Below, piece by piece: positions 1 through 6,126 of a stretch of DNA of 11,096 nt. The position numbers and the translations under genes are program-made. Position 1 is the stretch's first letter. Each line of letters opens with the position of its first letter. The DNA lies in NCBI GenBank assembly GCA_005878635.1, contig VBLS01000066.1, positions 1-11,096 on the forward strand, in the 5' to 3' direction. Source of the DNA: Methanobacteriota archaeon (GTDB lineage Archaea > Thermoplasmatota > Thermoplasmata > RBG-16-68-12). The notes under the pieces were generated by a model. That model worked only from the letters and a program-made list of their open reading frames with translations. It did not search any database and was not told the origin of the DNA.

Positions 1-290
1 AGATCAAGGACGACGGAATCCGACGAGGACCGTGCCCCTCCCATGAGGCCGGTGCCTCCGCCCCAGGGCACGATCTTGACGCCGGCCTGCGAAGCCCAAC
101 GGACGGCGGCCACGACCTCCTCGGTCGTCCGCGGCAAGACGACGGCGGCGGGCAGCTCCCCCCGGTCAGCCAAGGGCGAGCCGCGGTGCTCGCGGAATGC
201 GTCCGTCCGGTACCGAGGCGCAATCGACGGGCCGGTCCGGACGCGTCCCGACCCGAGGCGTCTGGTGAGCTGGGAAATATCGACGTCCAC
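1..290 (-). CDS. FAD-linked oxidase (GlcD/FAD_binding_4 type), N-terminal part, runs off left edge
   Basis: Only the first 96 codons are inside the window. The protein starts MDVDISQLTRRLG and carries the PCMH-type FAD-binding fold: a substrate/oxidase lead-in (RYRTDAF at residues 26-32), then AAVVLPRTTEEV (48-59), which is the usual entry to the domain, and PWGGGTGLMGG (75-85), the glycine-rich loop that holds the FAD pyrophosphate. The family contains glycolate, D-lactate and alkyldihydroxyacetonephosphate oxidases or dehydrogenases, which oxidise 2-hydroxy acids or related substrates; the substrate cannot be named from this part. The GTG start is chosen because the frame is closed by a stop at 336-334 (minus), no ATG or TTG lies in between, and a TATA-like box at 313-320 would place the transcript start at about 290, making a leaderless message. 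Seen: motifs and start. Family assignment is firm; the exact enzyme is unknown. Confidence 0.85.
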   Translation of the reverse strand, partial: MDVDISQLTRRLGSGRVRTGPSIAPRYRTDAFREHRGSPLADRGELPAAVVLPRTTEEVVAAVRWASQAGVKIVPWGGGTGLMGGARSSSDSVVLD

Positions 291-312
291 GACGACCGCA
301 ACACCGGGGTCG

Positions 313-320
313 TATTCAAA
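313..320 (-). promoter_or_regulatory. TATA-like box of the FAD oxidase gene
   Basis: The minus strand reads tttgaata, centred about 26 nt before the GTG at 290. This is the spacing expected of an archaeal TATA box with a leaderless transcript. It lies between the stop codon of the small upstream gene and the oxidase start, so the oxidase may have its own promoter in addition to any read-through. Confidence 0.45.
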
Positions 321-332
321 GCGAACGACCGG

Positions 333-479
333 TCATGCGCGGCGCAGATAGTACAGCGTGTACGCTTTGCGGGACGGTGTCGCATAGCCGTTAAGGTCGA
401 GCCGGACCGGGATCCAATCTTCGGGGAGTTCGATGAGGTCTTCCGTGTCGCATTCGATCGTCTGGAGCTTCGCCTTCAT
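333..479 (-). CDS. Small hypothetical protein, 48 aa
   Basis: A 48-residue acidic-to-basic protein starting MKAKLQTIECDTEDL and ending TLYYLRRA. It has no recognised domain, signal peptide or membrane segment. The mix of hydrophobic, acidic and aromatic residues (LPEDWIPVRLDLNGY) looks like a folded small protein rather than a shadow of a GC-rich frame. The open frame extends further upstream, but this ATG is chosen because a TATA-like box (509-514) would start the transcript about 6 nt before it and the upstream extension is Ser/Arg-rich and unremarkable. It ends 42 bp before the FAD oxidase start on the same strand. Function unknown; it may be a small partner or simply an upstream neighbour of the oxidase. 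Confidence 0.5.
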   Translation of the reverse strand: MKAKLQTIECDTEDLIELPEDWIPVRLDLNGYATPSRKAYTLYYLRRA

Positions 480-508
480 AGGAATCGGCAGACTTTCCCT
501 GGATGAGG

Positions 509-514
509 TAAAAG
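509..514 (-). promoter_or_regulatory. TATA-like box of the 48-aa gene
   Basis: The minus strand reads CTTTTA, with about 29 nt between its end and the ATG at 479. This gives a predicted leader of only a few bases, in line with the other promoters of this window. Confidence 0.35.
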
Positions 515-761
515 CCCTATCGCGCCTGTTCTCGGAGATGATTATCGAAATGTCGGATGCACGGTCGAAATCGCCAGAGGCCCGGAGAGATTCGGCGTGG
601 AGCAAAGACGCCTTTGACGTTCGCTCGGAGCCATCGGTGCAAGGAAGGCGAATGCCACGGGGTCCGCGTACCACGCCTCCATGGGCTCACGGAGAGCTAC
701 ACTCAAGCTGCGAAATAGCTCCCCCCATCTCCATGTCGGAAAAAATACTCGGAGGGAAACG

Positions 762-770
762 CTTTTTACA
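762..770 (+). promoter_or_regulatory. TATA box and purine-rich BRE-like element of the 61-aa gene
   Basis: The element ctttttaca follows the purine-rich ggagggaaac, the order BRE then TATA seen in archaeal promoters. The predicted transcript start is near 792, leaving a leader of about 9 nt that contains gaggt (791-795), a Shine-Dalgarno-like match 5 nt before the ATG at 801. Confidence 0.5.
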
Positions 771-800
771 CCCTTGCTGTATGAAGCCGCGAGGTCAAAC

Positions 801-986
801 ATGCCGTACACGTACCAGGGATGGACGCTGTACTCGCGAGATGTGAAACTGAAGAAGGGACCGAAAGTAACGATCTACTTCTTCAGTAAGCGGAAACCGA
901 AAAGCGGCAAACCGATGGACGAAATGCCCAAGAACCGCAAGGTCGGCGTGAACAAGCGCACCGGCCTTCCGTTCTTGCGAAAGTGA
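801..986 (+). CDS. Conserved small basic protein, 61 aa, unknown function
   Basis: The protein starts MPYTYQGWTLYSRDV and ends VNKRTGLPFLRK. It is strongly basic, aromatic near the N-terminus (Y3, Y5, W8, Y11) and has a beta-strand run VTIYFFSKRKPKSG in the middle. The pattern of an aromatic start, an IYFF-S/A-RKPKSG core and a (V/E)NKRTGLP(F/Y)L(K/R)K ending is one I know from short uncharacterised proteins found in many prokaryotes; this is recall, not a search. The start is set by the TATA box (762-770) and a Shine-Dalgarno-like gaggt. The 3' end lies in an exact 35-bp tandem duplication: without the second copy the frame would read on as AAG GGC TGA, so the duplication removes one terminal Gly and otherwise leaves the product intact. 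Role unknown; the high charge would allow nucleic-acid binding, but this is speculation. Confidence 0.75.
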   Translation: MPYTYQGWTLYSRDVKLKKGPKVTIYFFSKRKPKSGKPMDEMPKNRKVGVNKRTGLPFLRK

Positions 987-1017
987 ACAAGCGCACCGGC
1001 CTTCCGTTCTTGCGAAA
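948..1017 (+). repeat. Perfect 35-bp tandem duplication
   Basis: The unit that begins gtgaacaagcgcaccggcc occupies 948-982 and is repeated without a mismatch at 983-1017. The first copy encodes the last residues of the 61-aa protein; the second lies after the new stop codon and is followed by gggctga, which looks like the old end of the gene. 35 is not a multiple of three, so the second copy is out of frame. Confidence 0.95.
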
Positions 1018-1048
1018 GGGCTGAGTCCGCCCCTCGCGACCCCATACG

Positions 1049-1090
1049 CCGAGGCATCTCGGGGGAGGCCCTCGGCCCTTTCCTTCTTTT
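1049..1090 (+). terminator. Possible terminator: short hairpin followed by a T-rich run
   Basis: CCGAG-GCAT-CTCGG (1049-1062) forms a 5-bp stem with a 4-nt loop, and a pyrimidine run ending ccttctttt (1081-1090) follows. Archaeal termination is mainly driven by T-runs, so the run at 1079-1090 is the more relevant part. It would end the transcript of the 61-aa gene before the CoxG-like gene. Confidence 0.4.
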
Positions 1091-1140
1091 AGCGAGGCAA
1101 GTCTACCGCCGCACGGCGACCGTTTGAACCTTAACGGAAC

Positions 1141-1148
1141 CATATTTG
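1141..1148 (+). promoter_or_regulatory. TATA-like box of the SRPBCC gene
   Basis: catatttg is centred about 27 nt before the ATG at 1173, giving a predicted leaderless transcript and supporting that start over the ATG at 1161 and the TTG at 1146. A second weaker element (ccttaac near 1128-1134) would instead suit the 1161 ATG. Confidence 0.4.
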
Positions 1149-1172
1149 GCCCCCGCGAGGATGTGGCGCGCG

Positions 1173-1601
1173 ATGCCCGAGGGAACGATTGCGTTCGATG
1201 TGACTGCGCCGATAGAGAAGGTGTGGTCCTTCCTCAGCGACATACGCCAGGTCGGGCGGTGCGTGCCTGGAGTGGACCGGATCGAGGTCCTCGATGCGAC
1301 GCATGCGCGATGGGACCTCACCGTGAAGATCGGCCCGCTCTCTCAGACCCTGAAGGTGACGACGGAGACGCTGGAGCAAGTCCCCCTCCGCCGTGGACGG
1401 TTCCGCGGGTCGGCGGACAACATCGACATGACCGGGACGATCGAACTCGCGTCGATTGGTCAAGGGACTCGGGTGGTCTACACGATGAGCGTGAACGCGA
1501 AAGGACCGCTCGCGAGGATCATGGACAACTTCCTGAAGACGAAGTTGAAGTCGCAGACGGAAGAGTTCGCGGCGAACGTGAAACGAGCGCTCGAAGGGTG
1601 A
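1173..1601 (+). CDS. SRPBCC family protein, CoxG-like (142 aa)
   Basis: A single-domain START/Bet v 1-like protein of normal length for the CoxG branch. It opens with the first beta strand and helix GTIAFDVTAPIEKVWSFLSD (residues 4-23), has the family's CVPGVDRIE (30-38, compare the usual C-I/L-P-G-V/C-E), and ends with the long C-terminal helix FAANVKRALEG. SRPBCC domains form a deep hydrophobic pocket. CoxG proteins are known beside aerobic CO dehydrogenase genes, where they have been tied to quinone or membrane delivery, but no coxMSL genes are visible here, so the CO link does not follow. It probably binds a lipid or another hydrophobic ligand. The start at 1173 fits both the domain edge and a leaderless promoter; ATG 1161 would add four residues. 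Transcribed alone, downstream of a likely terminator. Confidence 0.85.
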   Translation: MPEGTIAFDVTAPIEKVWSFLSDIRQVGRCVPGVDRIEVLDATHARWDLTVKIGPLSQTLKVTTETLEQVPLRRGRFRGSADNIDMTGTIELASIGQGTRVVYTMSVNAKGPLARIMDNFLKTKLKSQTEEFAANVKRALEG

Positions 1602-1623
1602 CCGTCGATTCGGCGGGCACCGG

Positions 1624-1653
1624 GAGAGGCGCGACCTCTCGCTCAATCATGAT
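1624..1653 (+). promoter_or_regulatory. Hairpin and 8-bp palindrome upstream of the wHTH gene
   Basis: GAGAGG-cgcga-CCTCTC (1624-1640) can form a 6-bp hairpin, and ATCATGAT (1646-1653) is a perfect 8-bp palindrome. Both lie between the SRPBCC stop and the TATA box at 1669. No T-run follows the hairpin, so it is a weak terminator candidate. The palindrome could be an operator for the adjacent regulator, but a single short site is little evidence. Confidence 0.25.
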
Positions 1654-1668
1654 AACCGGAGCCGCTCC

Positions 1669-1676
1669 CTTTTAAG
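1669..1676 (+). promoter_or_regulatory. TATA box of the wHTH regulator gene
   Basis: cttttaag is centred about 27 nt before the GTG at 1699, a textbook archaeal spacing for a leaderless transcript, and is the main reason for choosing that GTG. Confidence 0.6.
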
Positions 1677-1698
1677 CCAACGATGGGGAATCGGGCCC

Positions 1699-2160
1699 GT
1701 GGCCTTCGTCGGACCGCCGAATGGCGGTAGCCCGCCCCCTCGGCCACGATTGGTCGCCGAGGATCTGCTCCTCTACGATAGGGACGGTCAATCGCTCCTC
1801 GACGACCACGCGTTGCGGATCCTCATCGCGCTGCACCAGGAGAGCCTCACGGCCCAAGCGATCGCGAGCCGGTACCGCGTGCCGATCGCGGCGTGTTATC
1901 GCCGCGTCCGTCGCCTCGTCTCGCTCGGCCTAATCTCGGAAGCGGGATTCGTCACCGAAGGTCGACGCCGACCCGCTCGGTTGTACCGGTCGGAGGTGGA
2001 TCGGTTCCAAATCACCTACGGGAGCGGAAAGATGCATCTCCTCCTGTTGCTGCGCAACGGGACGGAAACGAAGACGATCGTCGGAATCCCGCCGGACCTC
2101 GCCATCAGTGGAACAACGCCTCCACCCCCGCATGAAGTCGGGGAATATCCGTCCGCATGA
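1699..2160 (+). CDS. Small winged-helix DNA-binding regulator (153 aa)
   Basis: After a Pro-rich N-terminal lead (residues 1-18) the protein has a winged helix-turn-helix domain at about 35-110. A helix with RILIALHQ comes first, then LTAQAIASRYRVPIAACYRR as the HTH pair, then VRRLVSLGLISEAGF leading into a wing with RRRPARLYR. The order 'apply rule - short turn - recognition helix - L..LGLI - basic wing' is that of ArsR/MarR-like archaeal regulators. No metal-binding Cys pair or separate ligand domain is seen. The last 18 codons (ISGTTPPPPHEVGEYPSA) overlap the 3' end of the convergent SIS gene and look unlike a folded domain, so the reading frame may have been lengthened by loss of an earlier stop. 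The target is unknown; autoregulation or control of a neighbour is possible. Start from the leaderless TATA spacing. Confidence 0.75.
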   Translation: MAFVGPPNGGSPPPRPRLVAEDLLLYDRDGQSLLDDHALRILIALHQESLTAQAIASRYRVPIAACYRRVRRLVSLGLISEAGFVTEGRRRPARLYRSEVDRFQITYGSGKMHLLLLLRNGTETKTIVGIPPDLAISGTTPPPPHEVGEYPSA

Positions 2161-3157
2161 TGTCCGGGTTCGCACGCCTCGCGAGGGCCGCGTAGTACGC
2201 GAGGAACTGCAGCGGGACGATCGTGACAATGGGTCGAAGGAACGGATGGACCGCGGGCAATTGGATGCGCGCGCTCGATCGTTCCCCGATCTCGGTGACG
2301 GCGGCTCCCGTTTTCGACAGCGCCTGGAACAGCACCGACGCGCGGGCCCGGTCGTCGCGAGTCCTCAGGAATACGACAGGCTCGTCCCGCTCGAGGGACA
2401 AGAACGGTCCGTGCAAGAACTGCTCCGGGTGGTAGCCGCTCGCCGCCACCCCGCACGTCTCCCGGATTTTGAGCGCAGCCTCCAGGGCCGTGATCTCATC
2501 CCAGTGCGACCCGAGGAACGTGATTCGGTCCTTGCGCGCGAACCGTCGGGATAGGACCCGGGCCCCCTTCTCCGCGTTCAACGCCTTCTCGAGCATGCGC
2601 GGCATCTGGGAAATCCCCCGATCGACGTCGGTCCATTCCGGTCGGCCCTGGACCGCGAGGGCCGCGAACGAAGCCAGCTGCGTCGTGTAGCTCATCGTGT
2701 TCGCCCAGGATCGATCGTGGGTCGACCCGATGACGAGGACATCGTCCGCAAGGTCCTCCATCTTCGAACCGGAGAGGCCGCAGATGCCCGCAACTCGGTG
2801 GCCCGCCTCCTTGGCGCGGGCGAGGGCGCGATTGGTCGTCGGAGTGGACCCGCTGTGGCTCACCCCGACCACCGTCGCTTTGGTCCCCGGGAGGGAGCGC
2901 TCCGCCACGTCATAGGCATGGATCGCCTGGACGACCCGTCGTTCGTCGGCCGCCTGCAGGATCCTCGCCCCGTACTGCGCCGCGTGGTACGAGGTGCCGC
3001 AACCCGTCAAGACGAGATGCCTCGCACGGGAGAGAGACGCGAAGAACTCGCTCGACCGGACCCGTCGGACGGCTTCCTCGACGAACGCGGGCTGGCCATG
3101 GATCATCGAGTGCATGTGGAACGGGTGACGCGACCTCGGGTTGGGAAACGAGACCAT
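2105..3157 (-). CDS. Double-SIS sugar isomerase/deaminase-like protein, GlmS C-terminal type (350 aa)
   Basis: The protein contains two SIS (sugar isomerase) domains and lacks the N-terminal glutaminase domain of full GlmS. It opens with HPFHMHSMIHGQPAFVEEAV, which matches the linker before the GlmS isomerase part (M..EI..QP). SIS 1 has LTGCGTSYHAA (50-60) and SHSGST (100-105), the loops that hold the sugar phosphate. SIS 2 has AALKIRETCG and HPEQFLHGP (about 227-251), matching the EALKLKE and E..HGP elements. The C-terminal end, NPDIMRTDIPRLH, replaces the GlmS DVDKPRNLAKSVTVE tail and lacks its active-site Lys. It is therefore more likely an AgaS/FrlB-like aldose-ketose isomerase or aminosugar-phosphate deaminase than a glucosamine synthase; substrate unknown. 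ATG 3157 fits a TATA box at 3179-3186 with no leader. A TTG at 3202, 27 nt after another TATA-like element (3223-3230), would add 15 residues. The last 56 bp overlap the convergent wHTH gene. Confidence 0.92.
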   Translation of the reverse strand: MVSFPNPRSRHPFHMHSMIHGQPAFVEEAVRRVRSSEFFASLSRARHLVLTGCGTSYHAAQYGARILQAADERRVVQAIHAYDVAERSLPGTKATVVGVSHSGSTPTTNRALARAKEAGHRVAGICGLSGSKMEDLADDVLVIGSTHDRSWANTMSYTTQLASFAALAVQGRPEWTDVDRGISQMPRMLEKALNAEKGARVLSRRFARKDRITFLGSHWDEITALEAALKIRETCGVAASGYHPEQFLHGPFLSLERDEPVVFLRTRDDRARASVLFQALSKTGAAVTEIGERSSARIQLPAVHPFLRPIVTIVPLQFLAYYAALARRANPDIMRTDIPRLHAGVEALFH

Positions 3158-3178
3158 AGCGGGAGAAGGGACGCCCGC

Positions 3179-3186
3179 CCATAAAG
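3179..3186 (-). promoter_or_regulatory. TATA-like box of the SIS gene
   Basis: The minus strand reads ctttatgg, centred about 26 nt before the ATG at 3157. A second, stronger-looking element, atttaaga (3223-3230), lies about 45 bp upstream and would start a transcript near 3201, giving either a longer leader or a TTG-initiated form. Confidence 0.5.
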
Positions 3187-3295
3187 CGAAGAGCGGCCAC
3201 AAAACAGAACAAGTCGCGTTATTCTTAAATCCGATAACCTGAGAGTCCGCCGGCGGCGAGGTGAGGAGGGTGGCCGGGCCGCCGAAAGATCCAAA

Positions 3296-5962
3296 CTAGG
3301 ACGACTTTCGAGACGAGGTCGAAGGAGGCACGCCTTGGGCGTCGACCCGACGGAGGAGATCCCGAATGGTGCCGATCAACAAGGTGCCACCGAGGCTCTG
3401 GGCGATTTTGTCGGCCTCTTCGAGAAGCGTGCGGGTCCGCTCGATATCGCCTTTGTCGAGATAGAAACGTCCCACATAGGCGAGGGATCGAGCGTAATCG
3501 GACAGGTCGCCAAGCTCCTTCAACTCGTTGAGACCCCGTTCCCATAGACGGACCGCGCGATTCCAGCGGCCCAGTCCCATCTCTCTCTGTCCTTCCGTGA
3601 TATCAAGCAAAGCGAGGGTGCTTCGCTCCTCCATCATTTGGACGAACCGCTTCCCCTGCTCCAGGATCGGCCCGGCGTCCCCGTACAGGCCGAGGTCCAC
3701 CATGGCGGCGGACCGATTCATGAGGGCATAGCCCTGGAGGCGGATGTTCCCGACCAATTGGGCCAGTTGCAGGGCCCGATCGTACTGCTTCAATGCCTCA
3801 TCATGCCGGCCGAGGTCATGTAACGCGACCCCCACGCCGATGCACGCGCGCGCCGTCTCCGTCAGGTTCCCGCCTCGCTCGGCGACCCGGAGGCTCTCCG
3901 TCTTGAACTCGAGGCCGCGCTCGGCGTTGCCGCGACAGGCCTCGAGCGTCCCGAGGGCGAGGAGGCTCCGCGCCAAGGCGCCCGGCTCGGAGACCTCGGT
4001 CGCGAGGTCGACCGATTCGTTCATGTGCGACGCGGCCTGGGTAAGATCTCCCTTCGCCTGTTCCACAAGCGCCATCTCGCGGAGGACCTCGCCCCGTTCC
4101 GCCGGATCCGGATGGGAGTCGAGACGGCCCTGCGCCTCCACGAGATGACCGAGGCTCTTGGCCAAATCGTCCCGACAACGTTCGATCGAGGCGATCTTTC
4201 GGAGGAGCCGCGGGACGCGCTCCGGCCGCGCGTTGACCTCGGCCCGTTGGAGGGCGTGCCGATACTCCTGCAACGCCGGCGCGAGGTCCCCCGAGGCCCG
4301 CAGGGCATCCCCTGTGAGCTCCGGGACGATGCAGGCCGGGAGCGGTTCGAGCGCCCCATCGCCGATGGGCTGGAGGACCCGCAGCAATTCGGACGCGGGG
4401 ACGGAGTCGAGGAGGCCCGGTCCTTGGGACACGAGGTACTCGCCGAAGGCCTTCGTGTCCCCTCCCTCGAGCATGTGGTGCATCCCTTCGATCCGGTCCC
4501 GCATCTCGGACCCATCGAGGAAGTAGACCGCGGCGAGGGCATGGAAGGATCGTCGCCGAACCTCCGGAAGCCGCTCCCGGATGTAGTCGCGAATCGTGTC
4601 GTGCACAACGACGCCTCCGGAGATCGTCGGCGCCAGGAGATTCTTCGTTTGAAGGGCGTGGATCGCCAACTGCCAATTGTCCGAGAAACAATGCAACGCG
4701 TCGAGCGGCACCAGCCCGCGGAAGAGGGAGGACGCCTCGAGGACGGTGCGCTCGTCTTTCGTCAGGGTCCGCCAGATCTCCCGCTCCAGATAGCGGGTCA
4801 TCTCCCCGGTCACGCTGGACCCGGTCTGGGCCGCGAACGACAAGAGGATCGGATGGCCGCGAGCCGAACTCGCGGCGCGCTCCAGGGCGGTGTCGTCTCC
4901 CGCGAACCCTTTCGATCGCAAGAGGCCGACCGACGCGGTGTGATCGAGGCCTCCGACGCGGAGCACCTCCACGCGGAATCCGTTGGATCCCTTTCGCCGC
5001 ACGAGAGCCGCGGGATTCGTCCGGGAAATCAAGAGGATCTTCGCCGAGGCCTTCGCCCCCAGGTCGACGACGGGGCCCGCGATGAAGCGGGCAAGCTCCG
5101 GCGCGGCCCTCTGGAAGTTGTCCAGCACCAGGAGGATCGGGACGTCCCGAAGGTCGTGGGCGAGCACGCGGGCGGTCACGTTCGGATCTTCCGCCCTCGT
5201 CTCCTCGAGCAGGTTCTTGAGGCCGCGTCGGCCGAGTCGGGACAGGAACGCGGCGAGATCGCGGAGGAACACGGCACGGGTCGTGCCATCGTGGACTTCG
5301 AACCAGTAGATGTAGGGCCTCGGCCGCTGCCGAACGAGCCAGCTCGCGACGAGCGTGCTCTTCCCGATCCCTGCGATGCCGGTGACGATCAGGACGGCGG
5401 CGGGAGAAGCGGCCCAGGCATCGAGGGTCCGGGACTCCTCCGCGCGACCGAACAGCCGACCGAGACGCCGGAGGGTGTCGCCCCAGAGCACCGGGGCCAC
5501 GGCTCCGGAACCGATCCCATGAAGGCGGGTGAAGTCAAGACGCCCTCCCCGCACGAGGGAGACCGCGGCGGTCAGGTTCACGTACGCGGGAAAGATCTCC
5601 GGGATCTCCGACACCCGCATGGGAGTCGGATCGAGGCTCGGCGCGAGGACTTCCACGATGTCCCCCTGGAACCGGGTTCGAAGCTTCATCGCCTGAACCC
5701 ATCCTTCGTGCGTGAGACGATATACGGTCTTCCGGACGCGATGGCCGGGGACATGGGCTCGCTCTCCGGCGATGAGCCCCATCGACTCCATCCTCGCGAG
5801 CCACTTTGTCGCCGTCGTCCGGCCCGAGTGGGTCGCCGATGCGATGCCTTCCTGCGTCAGCGCGCCAAGCGTCGCAGGCTCCGCGGACGCGGTCGAGGAG
5901 AGATGGGTGAGGACGCGGATCGGCGTGGAGTAGAAACGCTTCCTCCGATACCCCCGCGCCAC
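3296..5962 (-). CDS. wHTH-STAND ATPase-TPR protein (888 aa)
   Basis: A large signal-transducing NTPase. Residues 5-95 form a winged-helix domain (LGALTQEGIASATHSGRTTATKW, then MESMGLIAGER, then the wing KTVYRLTHEG). Residues about 160-380 are the P-loop STAND core: LFGRAEE entry (170-176), Walker A GIAGIGKST (195-203, K201), Walker B ILLVLDN (276-282, D281), sensor ILLISRTN (309-316, R314), and GHP (369-371), the GxP motif of NB-ARC/MalT-type STANDs. A second winged helix at about 395-465 ends in VVVHDTIRDYIRERL (451-465), whose HD fits the MHD-type motif that holds ADP in the closed form. From about 545 to 870 there are around seven TPR-like repeats (for example GDALRASGDLAPALQEY, ACIGVGVALHDLGRHDEAL, YVGRFYLDKGDIERTR), the usual ligand-sensing and oligomerisation arm. 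The tail is Ser-rich. The GTG start fits a TATA box at 5986-5993. Known for the class: ligand binding to the arm releases ADP and drives assembly. Inferred: an ATP-dependent transcription switch; a defence role cannot be excluded. No partner gene is clear. Confidence 0.92.
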   Translation of the reverse strand: MARGYRRKRFYSTPIRVLTHLSSTASAEPATLGALTQEGIASATHSGRTTATKWLARMESMGLIAGERAHVPGHRVRKTVYRLTHEGWVQAMKLRTRFQGDIVEVLAPSLDPTPMRVSEIPEIFPAYVNLTAAVSLVRGGRLDFTRLHGIGSGAVAPVLWGDTLRRLGRLFGRAEESRTLDAWAASPAAVLIVTGIAGIGKSTLVASWLVRQRPRPYIYWFEVHDGTTRAVFLRDLAAFLSRLGRRGLKNLLEETRAEDPNVTARVLAHDLRDVPILLVLDNFQRAAPELARFIAGPVVDLGAKASAKILLISRTNPAALVRRKGSNGFRVEVLRVGGLDHTASVGLLRSKGFAGDDTALERAASSARGHPILLSFAAQTGSSVTGEMTRYLEREIWRTLTKDERTVLEASSLFRGLVPLDALHCFSDNWQLAIHALQTKNLLAPTISGGVVVHDTIRDYIRERLPEVRRRSFHALAAVYFLDGSEMRDRIEGMHHMLEGGDTKAFGEYLVSQGPGLLDSVPASELLRVLQPIGDGALEPLPACIVPELTGDALRASGDLAPALQEYRHALQRAEVNARPERVPRLLRKIASIERCRDDLAKSLGHLVEAQGRLDSHPDPAERGEVLREMALVEQAKGDLTQAASHMNESVDLATEVSEPGALARSLLALGTLEACRGNAERGLEFKTESLRVAERGGNLTETARACIGVGVALHDLGRHDEALKQYDRALQLAQLVGNIRLQGYALMNRSAAMVDLGLYGDAGPILEQGKRFVQMMEERSTLALLDITEGQREMGLGRWNRAVRLWERGLNELKELGDLSDYARSLAYVGRFYLDKGDIERTRTLLEEADKIAQSLGGTLLIGTIRDLLRRVDAQGVPPSTSSRKSS

Positions 5963-5985
5963 GCGACGGGATTAGGACGTGTCCA

Positions 5986-5993
5986 CTTAAGAT
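5986..5993 (-). promoter_or_regulatory. TATA box of the STAND gene
   Basis: The minus strand reads atcttaag, centred about 27 nt before the GTG at 5962. This supports the GTG as the true start and predicts a leaderless message. It lies back to back with the promoter of the divergent UbiA gene, about 100 bp away. Confidence 0.55.
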
Positions 5994-6095
5994 TATCCAA
6001 AACGGAACATTTCGCAGCATCCGCTATTCTCAAAGATGATACCCAGATCGACGGCCGCGCGAGGGACGCGCGCGGCGCCGCGACACCTACGGAAC

Positions 6096-6103
6096 CCTTT
6101 TTT
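6096..6103 (+). promoter_or_regulatory. TATA-like box of the first UbiA gene
   Basis: cctttttt, preceded by ggaac, is centred about 27 nt before the ATG at 6127. The poly-T form is a weaker TATA match than others in the window, but the spacing is the same. Confidence 0.4.
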
Positions 6104-6126
6104 CGGAGCGAACGAGTCGCGGCCCG

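Larger units (their letters stand above)
480..800. other. Intergenic stretch without a supported gene
   Basis: About 320 bases separate two divergent small genes. I see the two TATA-like boxes listed separately and no convincing coding frame. Open frames that cross it on both strands are rich in Arg/Ser/Pro and look like chance frames. Base composition appears somewhat less GC-rich than in the large genes. No tRNA-like fold, repeat family or oligo-T terminator was recognised. Confidence 0.5.

Noticed and set aside
875..1143. Minus-strand frames with an internal peptide repeat (RKNGRPVRLFT) near 960-1017
   Set aside because: The repeat is only the translation of the 35-bp DNA duplication; the frames lie antisense to the conserved 61-aa gene and its terminator.
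1173..1601. Linking the CoxG-like protein to CO oxidation
   Set aside because: No CO dehydrogenase subunit or maturation gene is in the window. CoxG-like SRPBCC proteins are widespread outside cox clusters.
3158..3202. TTG start adding 15 residues to the SIS protein
   Set aside because: The ATG at 3157 has its own well-spaced TATA box and the extension adds nothing family-like. It remains possible because a second TATA-like element sits at 3223-3230.
3296..5962. Calling the STAND protein an antiviral (Avs-like) defence gene
   Set aside because: No effector domain (nuclease, protease, TIR, membrane-pore) is seen and neighbours are metabolic. The N-terminal wHTH fits a regulator at least as well.
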